Below are positions 35,233-43,577 of a stretch of 64,000 nucleotides of DNA, piece after piece. This DNA comes from an uncultured Chromatiaceae bacterium. GTDB taxonomy: Bacteria > Pseudomonadota > Gammaproteobacteria > Enterobacterales > Alteromonadaceae. The position numbers and the translations under genes were made by a program. The stretch lies in NCBI GenBank assembly GCA_937978655.1, contig CALJUX010000020.1, positions 182,166 to 246,165 of the forward strand, in the 5' to 3' direction. How positions within the stretch are numbered: position 1 is the stretch's first letter; each line of letters starts with the position of its first letter. Below the pieces are notes generated by a model. That model was not told the origin of the DNA. It did not search any database and saw only the letters and a list, made by a program, of their open reading frames with translations.

Positions 35233-36043
35233 TTTTTATGCAGGTCCTGCTGGCTTCTGCTGAAATCATTTTTATCCTTGCGGATAGACCGCTTAGCAGA
35301 GATTTCACCTGACGGTGAGTTCCTTTCTTTTGTCTTGCCAATAGAAAGGAACCAAAGAAAATTCGCACCCCGGTTCCGCTCGAAAGCCCGATGAAAATCA
35401 ACAGTTTGAGGCGCTGGGGCAACTCGCGCGGCGCTACCGTCGCCGCACTCAAACACTCCCGGCCGGTCGTCGCACGATTAAAACCTCAAACTATTGATTT
35501 GCATCGGCTCGCTTCAACGGGGAATGGGTTTTCTTAGTTGTTTTTGTTTTGAACAAAAGAAAATTAAAAGCAAAACCAGCTACTGCAGCAGGCTGCCCGT
35601 TGGAGCGAGCCGGCTGAAAATCGTTGGCCAAGGTTTTAAGAAAACGGGTGTCTGAGCACGGCGACGCTAGCGCCGTGCGAGTTACGTTTTCGCCTTGGAC
35701 GACGACTTTTCAGCCGGGCTTTCGAGCGGAATCGGGCAAGCGCTTTTTGGTTACTTTTTATCGCGATAAAAAGTAACTCGCCCATCGGGCGAAACGGCCG
35801 CCCGCAGGGCAAAGCTCCAGCGTCAGCAACAAGGAACTCACCGTCAGGTGAAATCTTTGCTAGACAGTCTTCCAGATGCAGGAAAAAACGAAAAATAAAC
35901 CAAACGCCGCCACAGGGCAAAGCACCTGCGTCAGCAACAAGTGCCTCACCGTCAGGTGAACTCTTTGCTAAGCGCTCTCGCCACAAAAGGCAAAAATGAC
36001 AACAGCCGGCACCGGCGGAAAAAGTGACAACCTCCAACTAAGA
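35233..36043. repeat. Repeat-rich intergenic region with stacked hairpins between dctD and dctA
   Basis: No gene is credible in these roughly 800 bases. I can see the following. Arms at 35379-35411 and 35484-35512 are inverted repeats around AGTTTGAGG. Arms at 35603-35633 and 35693-35720 share GCCGGCTGAAAA and CCAAGG, with a nested hairpin at 35656-35678. A perfect 26-base loopless palindrome lies at 35751-35776. A 58-base direct repeat lies at 35805-35862 and 35913-35970, about 52 of 58 identical. The core CTCACCGTCAGGTGAA of that repeat occurs once more, inverted, near 35304-35319. This looks like a family of gammaproteobacterial intergenic repeats stacked in one place. Confidence 0.75.
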
Positions 36044-36061
36044 CTGTGTGGAAATCCACAC
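36044..36061. promoter_or_regulatory. Probable DctD upstream activator site
   Basis: TGTGTGGAAATCCACACA is an 8-of-9 palindrome about 75 bases upstream of the sigma-54 promoter of dctA. Position and symmetry fit a bound DctD dimer; the assignment is inferred. Confidence 0.6.
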
Positions 36062-36134
36062 AAAACCAGCCCCTACAATCACCATTAGAAGAATAACCAA
36101 TTAATAAATAAAGACATTTAAACAAACCAAGTTC

Positions 36135-36149
36135 TGGCCCAGCCTTTGC
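36135..36149 (+). promoter_or_regulatory. Sigma-54 (-24/-12) promoter of dctA
   Basis: TGGCCCAGCCTTTGC fits TGGCAC-N5-TTGC, with GG and GC exactly 10 bases apart. It lies about 50 bases before the dctA start and matches the encoded DctD activator. Confidence 0.85.
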
Positions 36150-36200
36150 CTAAGTCAAAGCGACAGGGAGATTTCCTCCGCTAACTAAAAAGAGAACAAC

Positions 36201-37517
36201 ATGAAACAAGCAACAGGCCGGCTGGTTTCCAGCCTCTACTTTCAGGTGCTGCTCGCCATCACCATTGGTATCACACTCGGACACTTTTATCCGGACACCG
36301 GCACGGCGATGCAGCCGCTTGGTACCGGCTTTATCAAGCTGATTAAGATGATTATCGCCCCCATCATCTTTTGTACTGTGGTGATTGGCATCGCCGGCAT
36401 GGAAGATATGAAACGGGTCGGTAAAACCGGCGGTTATGCCCTGCTGTATTTTGAAGTCGTGTCGACTATCGCACTGGTGATTGGTCTGGTGGTGATTAAC
36501 GTGGTGCAGCCCGGCAGCGGCATGCATATCGACCCGGCGAGCCTGGACCAAAAATCAATCAGCAAATATACCGCGCCTGGCCAGATGCAGACGGTCACCG
36601 ATTTCCTGCTCAATATCATCCCGACCAGCGTGTTTGACGCCTTTGCCCGTGGCGATATGTTGCAGGTGCTGTTTTTCTCGATTCTGTTTGGTTTTGCGCT
36701 ACAGCGCCTCGGTGGCCGGCAGAATATCCTGTTCACTTATATCGAAAAAAGCTCGGAATTGCTGTTTGCTATCGTGCATATGCTGATGAAAGTGGCGCCT
36801 ATTGGTGCTTTTGGCGCTATGGCCTTTACCATTGGTAAATACGGCATAGGCACGCTGTGGTCGCTCGCCGGCCTGATGGCGACTTTTTATGCCACTTGCC
36901 TGCTGTTTATCTTTCTCGTACTCGGTGCTATCGCGCGTTATCATGGCTTTTCTATCACCAAATTTATCCGCTACATCCGCGAGGAACTGCTGATTGTACT
37001 CGGCACTTCATCGAGTGAATCGGTGCTGCCGCGGATGATGACCAAGCTGGAAAAACTCGGCGCGACCAAATCAACAGTAGGCCTGGTGATCCCGACCGGT
37101 TATTCTTTTAACCTGGACGGCACCGCGATTTACCTGACGATGGCAGCCGTGTTTATTGCCCAGGCTACTGATACACCGATGGATTTAACCCAGCAGCTGA
37201 CGTTGCTTGCAGTATTGCTGGTCACCTCCAAAGGCGCGGCGGGTGTCACCGGCAGTGGTTTTATCGTACTGGCCGCCACGCTGGCGTCGGTTGGTTCAGT
37301 GCCGGTGGCCGGCATTGCGCTGATTTTGGGCATCGACCGTTTTATGTCAGAAGCGCGTGCTTTGACCAATCTGATTGGCAACGGCGTCGCGACTTTGGTG
37401 GTAGCAAAATGGTGTGGTGAACTCAATAGTGAGACACTTAACCGCGAACTGGCGCAAGGCCCGGCGGCGCCTGCAACCCCTGTGATGATCAGCAGTACAG
37501 AGGCACAAAATGCATAA
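36201..37517 (+). CDS. dctA: C4-dicarboxylate:cation symporter DctA
   Basis: The 438-residue inner-membrane transporter of the DAACS family has full length. The start SLYFQVLLAITIGITLGHFYP and the loop LIKMIIAPIIFCTVVIGIAG are DctA signatures. So are the serine-rich reentrant loop LGTSSSESVLPRMM, the VIPTGYSFNLDGTAIYLTMA substrate/cation site and the second hairpin KGAAGVTGSGFIVLAATL. It takes up succinate, fumarate and malate with protons or sodium. It is preceded by a sigma-54 promoter and a probable DctD site. Its last 8 bases overlap the porin gene, so both are in one operon. Confidence 0.95.
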   Translation: MKQATGRLVSSLYFQVLLAITIGITLGHFYPDTGTAMQPLGTGFIKLIKMIIAPIIFCTVVIGIAGMEDMKRVGKTGGYALLYFEVVSTIALVIGLVVINVVQPGSGMHIDPASLDQKSISKYTAPGQMQTVTDFLLNIIPTSVFDAFARGDMLQVLFFSILFGFALQRLGGRQNILFTYIEKSSELLFAIVHMLMKVAPIGAFGAMAFTIGKYGIGTLWSLAGLMATFYATCLLFIFLVLGAIARYHGFSITKFIRYIREELLIVLGTSSSESVLPRMMTKLEKLGATKSTVGLVIPTGYSFNLDGTAIYLTMAAVFIAQATDTPMDLTQQLTLLAVLLVTSKGAAGVTGSGFIVLAATLASVGSVPVAGIALILGIDRFMSEARALTNLIGNGVATLVVAKWCGELNSETLNRELAQGPAAPATPVMISSTEAQNA

Positions 37518-38463
37518 ACCTTTTTTAGCGACTATCGCCTTGCTGGCAGCGCCGCTGCAGGCCAAGGATTTCAACTGGGATTTTTACGGCAAACTCGACC
37601 TGCAGGCGCTGTATGCCGACGCCGACCTGCTGCGTTACGCCGACCAAGGCTGGCAAATCGAAGCGCCGTTCAGCCGGCTGGGGATCAAAGCAGACCAAGC
37701 GCTGACCGATGATTTAAAGCTGATTGCCGTGTACGAGTGGCAGGTCAATGGCCTGGATGACAGCAATAAAGGCCATCGCCTCGGCAGCCGTAATACTTAT
37801 GTTGGTGTTGCCAGCATAACCTACGGCGAGCTGACTTTTGGTAAAAACGACAGCAAGTTTAAAAAGTCCGAAGGCAAAATCGACTTATTTAACGAGACCT
37901 TAGCTGACATGGCGCAGCTGACGCCAGGGCAAGACCGGCTGGAAAATATCGTCAGTTACCAAAGCCCGAAACTGGGTTTATGGCAATGGAGCGCGACTTA
38001 TCAGACCGGTGCCAGTGACGAAACCGCCGGTGGTTACGACTGGAGCCTCAGCTACGGCGACGCCGCCTTTAAGCAAGCGCCGTATTATTTTGCTTATGCC
38101 CGTGCCAATGAGCTGAATAACATCAGCGCCGACCGCTTGCTGGCGCATGCGCTGCTGAACGAGTCCAGCCTCGGCACTTTGTCGGGCGGCCTGATGTGGC
38201 AGCACAGTGAACATCAGACTAAACCGCTGCAGGGTAACGCCTGGCTGGCTGAACTGCAGTTAAAACGCGATGCGATTGCCTACAAACTGCAATATACCCA
38301 GGACCACAGTCGCACCAGGCACGCGGAAGAAGGTGACAGCTGGTCCGTCGGCGCCGACTATAGCCTCAGCAAAGACCTGACCGCTTATCTGCTGGCGACC
38401 CGGCTTCAGCTGCAAACGCAGCGCGACAGCGCGGCCGCTGTCGGCATACGCTGGCTGTTTTAA
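37510..38463 (+). CDS. Outer-membrane porin, co-transcribed with dctA
   Basis: This 317-residue protein has a short signal peptide (FLATIALLAAPLQA) and a Gram-negative porin barrel. The first strand is FNWDFYGKLDLQALYA. Typical segments are FSRLGIKADQALTDDLKLIAVYEWQ and YGELTFGKNDS. The final strand ends AAVGIRWLF with a terminal Phe. The overlap with dctA suggests that it lets dicarboxylates cross the outer membrane. That pairing is inferred from position, not from any selectivity residue. Confidence 0.85.
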   Translation: MHKPFLATIALLAAPLQAKDFNWDFYGKLDLQALYADADLLRYADQGWQIEAPFSRLGIKADQALTDDLKLIAVYEWQVNGLDDSNKGHRLGSRNTYVGVASITYGELTFGKNDSKFKKSEGKIDLFNETLADMAQLTPGQDRLENIVSYQSPKLGLWQWSATYQTGASDETAGGYDWSLSYGDAAFKQAPYYFAYARANELNNISADRLLAHALLNESSLGTLSGGLMWQHSEHQTKPLQGNAWLAELQLKRDAIAYKLQYTQDHSRTRHAEEGDSWSVGADYSLSKDLTAYLLATRLQLQTQRDSAAAVGIRWLF

Positions 38464-38660
38464 TCTCATAGTGTTTCAAACCGCAGCGGGCGCGGTCAGC
38501 CGATCGCGTCCGCGCCTTATGTTTTATCCAGCCATTCCCACCGCATACAGAAACCGAGTACAGAAAAACACCATTTGTTCAGCTGAAGTTTAGATTTCCA
38601 ATGTTTAACTGCAGAAGTCCTGTTACCATTTTGCAACTTTTACCGAAAAAGGAAATTTAC

Positions 38661-39332
38661 ATGAAAAGTACCTGCCGTACCTTAGCGCTGGTTTTACCTC
38701 TGGTGGTGTTAGCTGGCTGTACTGCGACCGAGTCATCGCGCACTATCGAAGCCCCGAAGGTCAACGCCGCTTACCAGCCGTATCAGGGGCCAAAAAGCAA
38801 ACTGGTGGTGGGTAAATTTCAAAACCGCTCGAATTTCCAAAATGGCATTTTTAACGCCGAAATCGATCAGTTAGGCTCGCAGGCCAAAACCATTCTGATC
38901 ACACATTTACAACAAACCAATCGTTTCCTGGTGATGGACCGCGCCAACATGGCGGAATTGTCGCAGGAAGCCCAATTTGCCGGCGCCAAACAAAATGTTA
39001 TCGGCGCTAAATATGTCGTGACGGGCGACGTCACCGAATTTGGCCGCAAACAAACCGGCGACAAACAACTGTTTGGCATTTTGGGCAAAGGCAAAGAACA
39101 AATCGCTTACGCCAAAGTGGCGTTAAATATTGTTGATGTGGAAACCTCAGCGGTGGTGTTCTCGGCGATGGGCGCCGGTGAATACAGCCTGTCGAATCGC
39201 GAAGTGGTCGGTTTTGGCGGCAGCGCCGGTTACGACGCCACGTTAAACGGCAAAGTGTTAGACCTGGCGTTACGTGAAGCGGTCAATAACCTGGTGAACG
39301 GCATCAGCAATAACCAATGGCAACCGCAGTGA
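38661..39332 (+). CDS. CsgG/HfaB-family lipoprotein
   Basis: The 223-residue product has a lipobox (VLPLVVLAGCTA) and a CsgG-like domain: KSKLVVGKFQNRSNF, ILITHLQQTNRFLVMDRANM, IGAKYVVTGDVTEFGRK, and AKVALNIVDVETSAVVFSAMG. CsgG proteins form outer-membrane secretion pores for curli, but no csgA, csgB, csgE or csgF is present. Instead it is followed by DUF4810 and DUF799 lipoproteins, a trio seen together in other proteobacteria. The ATG at 38661 has AAGGA seven bases upstream; earlier in-frame ATG at 38601 is unlikely. Confidence 0.85.
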   Translation: MKSTCRTLALVLPLVVLAGCTATESSRTIEAPKVNAAYQPYQGPKSKLVVGKFQNRSNFQNGIFNAEIDQLGSQAKTILITHLQQTNRFLVMDRANMAELSQEAQFAGAKQNVIGAKYVVTGDVTEFGRKQTGDKQLFGILGKGKEQIAYAKVALNIVDVETSAVVFSAMGAGEYSLSNREVVGFGGSAGYDATLNGKVLDLALREAVNNLVNGISNNQWQPQ

Positions 39333-39343
39333 GACGGGTCAGC

Positions 39344-39700
39344 ATGGACGCGAAAATAATGCTGGTTGCCGCGCTGTCTGTCGCCGCACTCAGCGGCTGC
39401 GAGAGCACCAGGCCGCTGTACCATTACGGTTCTTACCAAAGTAATGTCTACGAGCACTTCAAAAACGAAGATTCAGCAGTGACCGAACAAATCGCCGCGC
39501 TGGAAAAAACTATCTACGAATCCGGCCGCAACAAGCTAGCGGTCGGTCCGGGCATTTATGCCCATCTGGGCTTTTTGTATTTGCAAAGTGGTCAGCGCGA
39601 TACCGGTCTCAGCTATTTGCAAAAAGAGCAACAGCTGTACCCGGAATCCGCCAGATTTATCGACTTTTTACTGAAAAACGCCAAGGCAGGTCAGTCATGA
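39344..39700 (+). CDS. DUF4810 lipoprotein
   Basis: This 118-residue protein has a lipobox (AALSVAALSGCES) and the DUF4810 features PLYHYGSYQSNVYEHFKNED and GPGIYAHLGFLYLQSGQ. The latter, with YLQKEQQLYPESARFIDFLL, reads like a TPR-type helix pair. It overlaps the next gene by 4 bases and follows the CsgG-like gene by 11 bases. Function is unknown; probably it assembles with its two lipoprotein neighbours at the outer membrane. Confidence 0.8.
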   Translation: MDAKIMLVAALSVAALSGCESTRPLYHYGSYQSNVYEHFKNEDSAVTEQIAALEKTIYESGRNKLAVGPGIYAHLGFLYLQSGQRDTGLSYLQKEQQLYPESARFIDFLLKNAKAGQS

Positions 39701-40365
39701 GCACGCTGAAACTCTCCGTGGCTTTGCTGCTGACGCTGCTACTGGCCGGCTGTGCTACTAACCAGACGCCAATGGATTACAGCGCTTTTAAGCAAAGCAA
39801 TCCCAAGTCGATTCTGGTGTTGCCACCAACCAATCACACGTCCGAAGTGATAGCGCCATACGGCGTGCTGGCGAACGTGACAGTGCCGCTGGCCGAAGCC
39901 GGTTATTATGTGTTCCCGGTGGTGTTGGTCAATGAAACCTTTAAAAACAATGGCTTGACCGTCGCTGAAGATATCCACGCCGTCGCACCGAAGAAACTCA
40001 ACGAGATTTTTGGCGCCGATGCGGTGCTGTATATCGACATCGAAGAATACGGCACTTCTTATACGGTGTTGTCGAGTGACACTGTGGTGGTGGTCAAGGC
40101 GCGCTTAACTGACAGCAAAACCAACGCGCTACTGTGGGAAGGCAAAGCCAGTGCTTCCAGCAGCGAGCAAAACAATAACAGCGGTGGCGGTATCGTTGGC
40201 ATGTTAGTCGAAGCGGCCGTAACGCAGATTATGGAAACGGCGCTTGATACCGGTTTTGACATCGCCGCCATTGCCACCAACCGGCTGTTATCGCCGCAAG
40301 CGCCCAACGGCCTGTTATACGGCCCGCGTTCACCGCATCATGGTAAAGAAAAACCGGCGAAATAA
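39697..40365 (+). CDS. DUF799 lipoprotein
   Basis: The 222-residue protein has a lipobox (LLTLLLAGCATN). The conserved region contains KSILVLPPTNHTSEVIAPYG, AGYYVFPVVLVNETFKNNG, and LNEIFGADAVLYIDIEEYG. It ends in a Lys/His-rich tail (GPRSPHHGKEKPAK). It overlaps DUF4810 by ATGA and closes the trio. Neisserial relatives are surface-exposed lipoproteins. A strong terminator follows 25 bases after the stop. Confidence 0.85.
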   Translation: MSTLKLSVALLLTLLLAGCATNQTPMDYSAFKQSNPKSILVLPPTNHTSEVIAPYGVLANVTVPLAEAGYYVFPVVLVNETFKNNGLTVAEDIHAVAPKKLNEIFGADAVLYIDIEEYGTSYTVLSSDTVVVVKARLTDSKTNALLWEGKASASSSEQNNNSGGGIVGMLVEAAVTQIMETALDTGFDIAAIATNRLLSPQAPNGLLYGPRSPHHGKEKPAK

Positions 40366-40390
40366 TCTGACCTTTTCCTGAAATGAACAA

Positions 40391-40420
40391 AAGCCCTCGT
40401 TGATTCGAGGGCTTTTTTTT
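40391..40420 (+). terminator. Rho-independent terminator
   Basis: AGCCCTCG and CGAGGGCT pair around TTGATT and are followed by eight T. It lies 25 bases past the DUF799 stop and may also serve the convergent gene from the other side because A residues precede the stem. Confidence 0.9.
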
Positions 40421-40546
40421 AGTGCTACGTTGTGCTGCTGTTGCCAAGCATCACTGAAAAACTAAGCAGCGCTGGCCTGGTCGATGGATGAAATGTGAGG
40501 CTGGGAGCCAGCTTTTGTTTACAAGTGGGGTTTGCTCCATCACTGC

Positions 40547-41098
40547 TCAGCATTGATTAATCTGCAACTGCGGCCATAACTGTAACCAGCTTTTTGCCGC
40601 AACACGCTCGGCAAACACCTCTGGCCGCGGGAAATCAGGATTCATCGCCACTTGTAACGACCAGTTCAGCGCCAGGCCAAAAGGCGCAAAAAATTGCAGC
40701 TGGTCGTCGGCCAGCAGCCGCACACCCACACAAGTCGGCTGCTCGACCCAGCGCCGGATGCCGTCGCCGCAGTGCTGGTAAGGTGGATGACCATGCTTCA
40801 GATGCATTCGCGCCTGGTTTCGCACTTCAAAACACTGACCGGGAAATTGCGCGGCTAAGTGTTGTTCCAGCTGGGTTTCGCGCTCAAGGCTGAGATCCTG
40901 CGGGTCGAAAAATACCAGATCGATGTCATTCAGTGGCGTCTGCGGCAGCTGATGTACCGCATCCCAAATCGAGTTCCTTAAAAAACCAGCCGCCAGATAC
41001 CAGTCCGGCAATTGCAACGCCCGCACGGCACGCAGGCAAGCCAGCCGCCAATCATCCGCTTGCAGCAGCGCTGCGGTCTTTGTTTGCCACTTATCCAT
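40547..41098 (-). CDS. Nucleotidyltransferase-fold protein (NTP_transf_6 / DUF925)
   Basis: This 183-residue protein belongs to a family with a nucleotidyltransferase fold. The core is WYLAAGFLRNSIWDAVH followed by the metal-binding-type pair in LNDIDLVFFDPQDL. Downstream VRNQARMHLKHGHPPY and FAPFGLALNWSLQVAMNPD are typical of the family. The ATG at 41098 has AGGGG five bases upstream; the longer reading to 41245 is unsupported. Substrate is unknown. It stands alone between a terminator and the M56 peptidase gene. Confidence 0.82.
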   Translation of the reverse strand: MDKWQTKTAALLQADDWRLACLRAVRALQLPDWYLAAGFLRNSIWDAVHQLPQTPLNDIDLVFFDPQDLSLERETQLEQHLAAQFPGQCFEVRNQARMHLKHGHPPYQHCGDGIRRWVEQPTCVGVRLLADDQLQFFAPFGLALNWSLQVAMNPDFPRPEVFAERVAAKSWLQLWPQLQINQC

Positions 41099-41298
41099 AC
41101 CAACCCCTTCGCATGTCTGGTACTGCAGCTTGCCATTTCCATCGTCTGAGATCGAACTTTTACGCTTCACTGCTTTTGGCGATAAAAAGCGAGGATACAA
41201 GGAGCATGCGGCAGAGCAGATGCTCAAATAACAGAACTCTGGCAAATCAGAGATTTGTCAAAGTTCTGCATATGACTTTCCGGCAAAAGGCGTTGTGG

Positions 41299-42912
41299 TT
41301 ATGCCGCCGACAGCAATGCCAGCAGTGGCGACCCGGGCATCCCTGGTTTTGGCAAAGTCGCCGGTTTACTGGCGATATCTTTTGGCAATTTGGCTTTGAC
41401 CTGGTCACGTCGCACCACATCATTTTGCTGGCTGTAGATGTAGTACTGCAATGCCTGCGTATAGCTGTCCTCAATGATATTCGGGTGAGTCAGCACCTGA
41501 CTTGCGGCGGCATAATCGGCGTTTTCCGCATGCGCAAGCGCCAGCATATAGAGTGAACCCGGACGGATATCATCACCAATCTCCTGCTGCAAAATGGCCA
41601 GCTCTTGCAATGCTAACCCGGGTTGGTTCAGCTTCAGATAGGTACTGGCGGTGATATTTCTGAGGAAATAAGGCACGTCGCTGCCAGCAGGGTACCAGCT
41701 TTGAAAGGCGCTGATCACTTCCTGATGCTGACCAAGTTTATGCTGAACATGCGCCAGTAAAGTAAATGCATTTAACATCATGCGTTGTTCTTCGCCCCAG
41801 CTCAGCGTGGTACGGTCGCGATGCCAGGCATGGATATTGGCGACAACTTGCTGTAATTCCGCCGGATCCTCGCTTTTCGCTTTAGCAGCGGCCTGCAATA
41901 ACGCCACTTGCTGGGTTTGAAACACGTTGCTGAGGTTTGCCGTGCGTGCTGCCGGGGCGACCGGTGCTTGAGCCTTCGTTTCGCTAATTTGCGCAGCAGC
42001 AACGGCGCTGATGGATACTGCAGCTATCAATATTGCCAGATGTCTTAACTTCATCACTTTCTCCTTGTTTAACATTTTTACTCTGAGCATATTAAAATCT
42101 TTGTTATTGACGATATTGAGGATCGGAGTTCCAGCCAAAGATTGTGTGGATGAGCCAGCAAGTGGCTTTAATAACAAACTGGCCAAATCCATTTGATACT
42201 GTTGTTTTAATTGATGGAAGCAGCTTTCATCACAACGCAGTTCTAATAACTGCCGGACTTTTCTGGCCAACATCCGACAAAGCGGATTCCACCAGAACAG
42301 GCTTTCAGTCAGACAAATCAGCCATAACCAGACAATATCGCCCTGCCGGATATGGGTCGATTCGTGTAATAACACAGAGTCTAATTCCGGGCGTTGCAGC
42401 AACTGAGCATCAATCCAAATCGTGGGCCGAAACAGCCCGGTGGCGATGGCCGGGGTCTGCAACGCCGTCACTTTAACCGGGTATGCTTGCGTGAATGACG
42501 CCGGAAAAACCCCTGCAATAGCTTTGATATTCAATGATTTTATCGCTGCAGAATATTGATAAAGCCGCCACAGAAATACAGTTACGCCCACCATAAGAAG
42601 CGCGCCAAACAGATGGGCCCAGCTGAATTGCAACGACCACAGCATCGACGCTGTCCCGGCTTGTCCGGCCGTGTTTGCACTTGGCATGCTCAGTACCGGG
42701 CTTTGCAGATCAATGGGTGCCAGATCGAACCAGGCATCAATCGGCACTTTGGCTGTGACAGCTTCAGGGACCAGCTGCCAGGGCACAAACCAGCTCAGCA
42801 GCGCAAACATCAGCAAATAGAAACTTATTCTGGCAGGCGCATTTTTTAATAAGATACTGGCAAACCACACACAGATACTGATGGCGGCGCAGGTAATGAA
42901 ATAATCCATCAT
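41299..42912 (-). CDS. M56 (BlaR1/MecR1-type) membrane metallopeptidase with periplasmic helical domain
   Basis: The 537-residue protein has BlaR1-like membrane helices at the N-terminus and the zinc-protease motif in SVLLHESTHIRQGD (HESTH, about residue 188). A second membrane helix region (LRHLAILIAAVSISAVAAA) separates this from a C-terminal domain of about 230 residues. That domain reads as TPR-like helices (FTLLAHVQHKLGQHQEV, YLKLNQPGLALQELAILQQ) rather than a penicillin-binding sensor. It lies 9 bases after the BlaI gene. It probably cleaves BlaI on an external or envelope signal that is not a beta-lactam. Confidence 0.85.
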   Translation of the reverse strand: MMDYFITCAAISICVWFASILLKNAPARISFYLLMFALLSWFVPWQLVPEAVTAKVPIDAWFDLAPIDLQSPVLSMPSANTAGQAGTASMLWSLQFSWAHLFGALLMVGVTVFLWRLYQYSAAIKSLNIKAIAGVFPASFTQAYPVKVTALQTPAIATGLFRPTIWIDAQLLQRPELDSVLLHESTHIRQGDIVWLWLICLTESLFWWNPLCRMLARKVRQLLELRCDESCFHQLKQQYQMDLASLLLKPLAGSSTQSLAGTPILNIVNNKDFNMLRVKMLNKEKVMKLRHLAILIAAVSISAVAAAQISETKAQAPVAPAARTANLSNVFQTQQVALLQAAAKAKSEDPAELQQVVANIHAWHRDRTTLSWGEEQRMMLNAFTLLAHVQHKLGQHQEVISAFQSWYPAGSDVPYFLRNITASTYLKLNQPGLALQELAILQQEIGDDIRPGSLYMLALAHAENADYAAASQVLTHPNIIEDSYTQALQYYIYSQQNDVVRRDQVKAKLPKDIASKPATLPKPGMPGSPLLALLSAA

Positions 42913-42921
42913 AATATCAAC

Positions 42922-43293
42922 CTACTTTTGTTGCTTTTTGTCTTTTAACAGGTTTTGCAAATATTCAATATCGTCTTCATTCAATGCTTCCTGTTGAATA
43001 AAGTGGGCGATTAAACTGCGGGAATCTCCGCCAAAGAATCTTTGCATAAAACCGGGCGTGGCTTGATCAGACAAGGTGCTTTGGTCGACACAGGAACGAT
43101 AGATAATTGCTTTCCCCTGCTGACCGGCCCGCGCCACCGCGCCTTTTTGTTCCAACCGGTCGACGATTGTTTTCACTGTGGTGTAAGCCACCTTTTTGTT
43201 CTGCGACAACAGCTCATGCAGCTGCGCTGCGGTGCAGGGCTCCTGCTGCCAGAGTAGTTGCATCACATCGAGTTCAAATTCGCTGAGTTTCAT
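42922..43293 (-). CDS. BlaI/MecI/CopY-family repressor
   Basis: This 123-residue repressor opens with SEFELDVMQLLWQQEPCTAAQLHELL and has the recognition helix AYTTVKTIVDRLEQKGAV. The dimerisation tail follows. Its ATG at 43293 is only 14 bases from the first of two TACA/TGTA operators, so it should repress its own operon with the M56 peptidase. The Asn-Phe type cleavage site of BlaI cannot be placed with certainty. Confidence 0.92.
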   Translation of the reverse strand: MKLSEFELDVMQLLWQQEPCTAAQLHELLSQNKKVAYTTVKTIVDRLEQKGAVARAGQQGKAIIYRSCVDQSTLSDQATPGFMQRFFGGDSRSLIAHFIQQEALNEDDIEYLQNLLKDKKQQK

Positions 43294-43304
43294 TGCAAGT
43301 CCTA

Positions 43305-43343
43305 TTACTACATTTGTAGTTTTCAATGCTACAAATGTAGTAA
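43305..43343. promoter_or_regulatory. Paired BlaI operators
   Basis: TTACTACATTTGTAG at 43305-43319 and its exact reverse complement at 43329-43343 form a 15-base inverted repeat separated by nine bases. Each half is itself an imperfect palindrome (ACTACA...TGTAGT), as in bla/mec operators. The pair sits directly before the repressor gene. Confidence 0.85.
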
Positions 43344-43511
43344 TCACAATTTCATTAGTCAACAAAAAATTAACCAGGATAAACACTGAAGACGTGCGAG
43401 CCCGAGTGGTGGTAGCGATGCAGGCTTGACCACTATGGCTGGTTTTTCGCTTTTGGCTGTGTTTAAACCAAGACTGACCTTCATTCTCCGCTCCCATTCA
43501 CACTTTTTATT

Positions 43512-43529
43512 GCGAATAATTCTCATTTG
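43512..43529. promoter_or_regulatory. Probable Fur box
   Basis: GCGAATAATTCTCATTTG resembles the AATAATTCTCATTT core common in Fur-repressed promoters. It lies about 50 bases before the first gene of the heme-receptor operon. The match is by eye and moderate. Confidence 0.55.
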
Positions 43530-43577
43530 ATCTAATAATGCAAATGCGAACCAATCTCAATTAGAAGGTAACCCCCT

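Noticed and set aside
35233..36043. CRISPR array
   Set aside because: Repeats are few, of differing orientation and size, and mostly palindromic, with no regular spacers.
38661..40365. Curli secretion locus
   Set aside because: A CsgG-like gene is present but csgA, csgB, csgE and csgF are absent; the neighbours are DUF4810 and DUF799.
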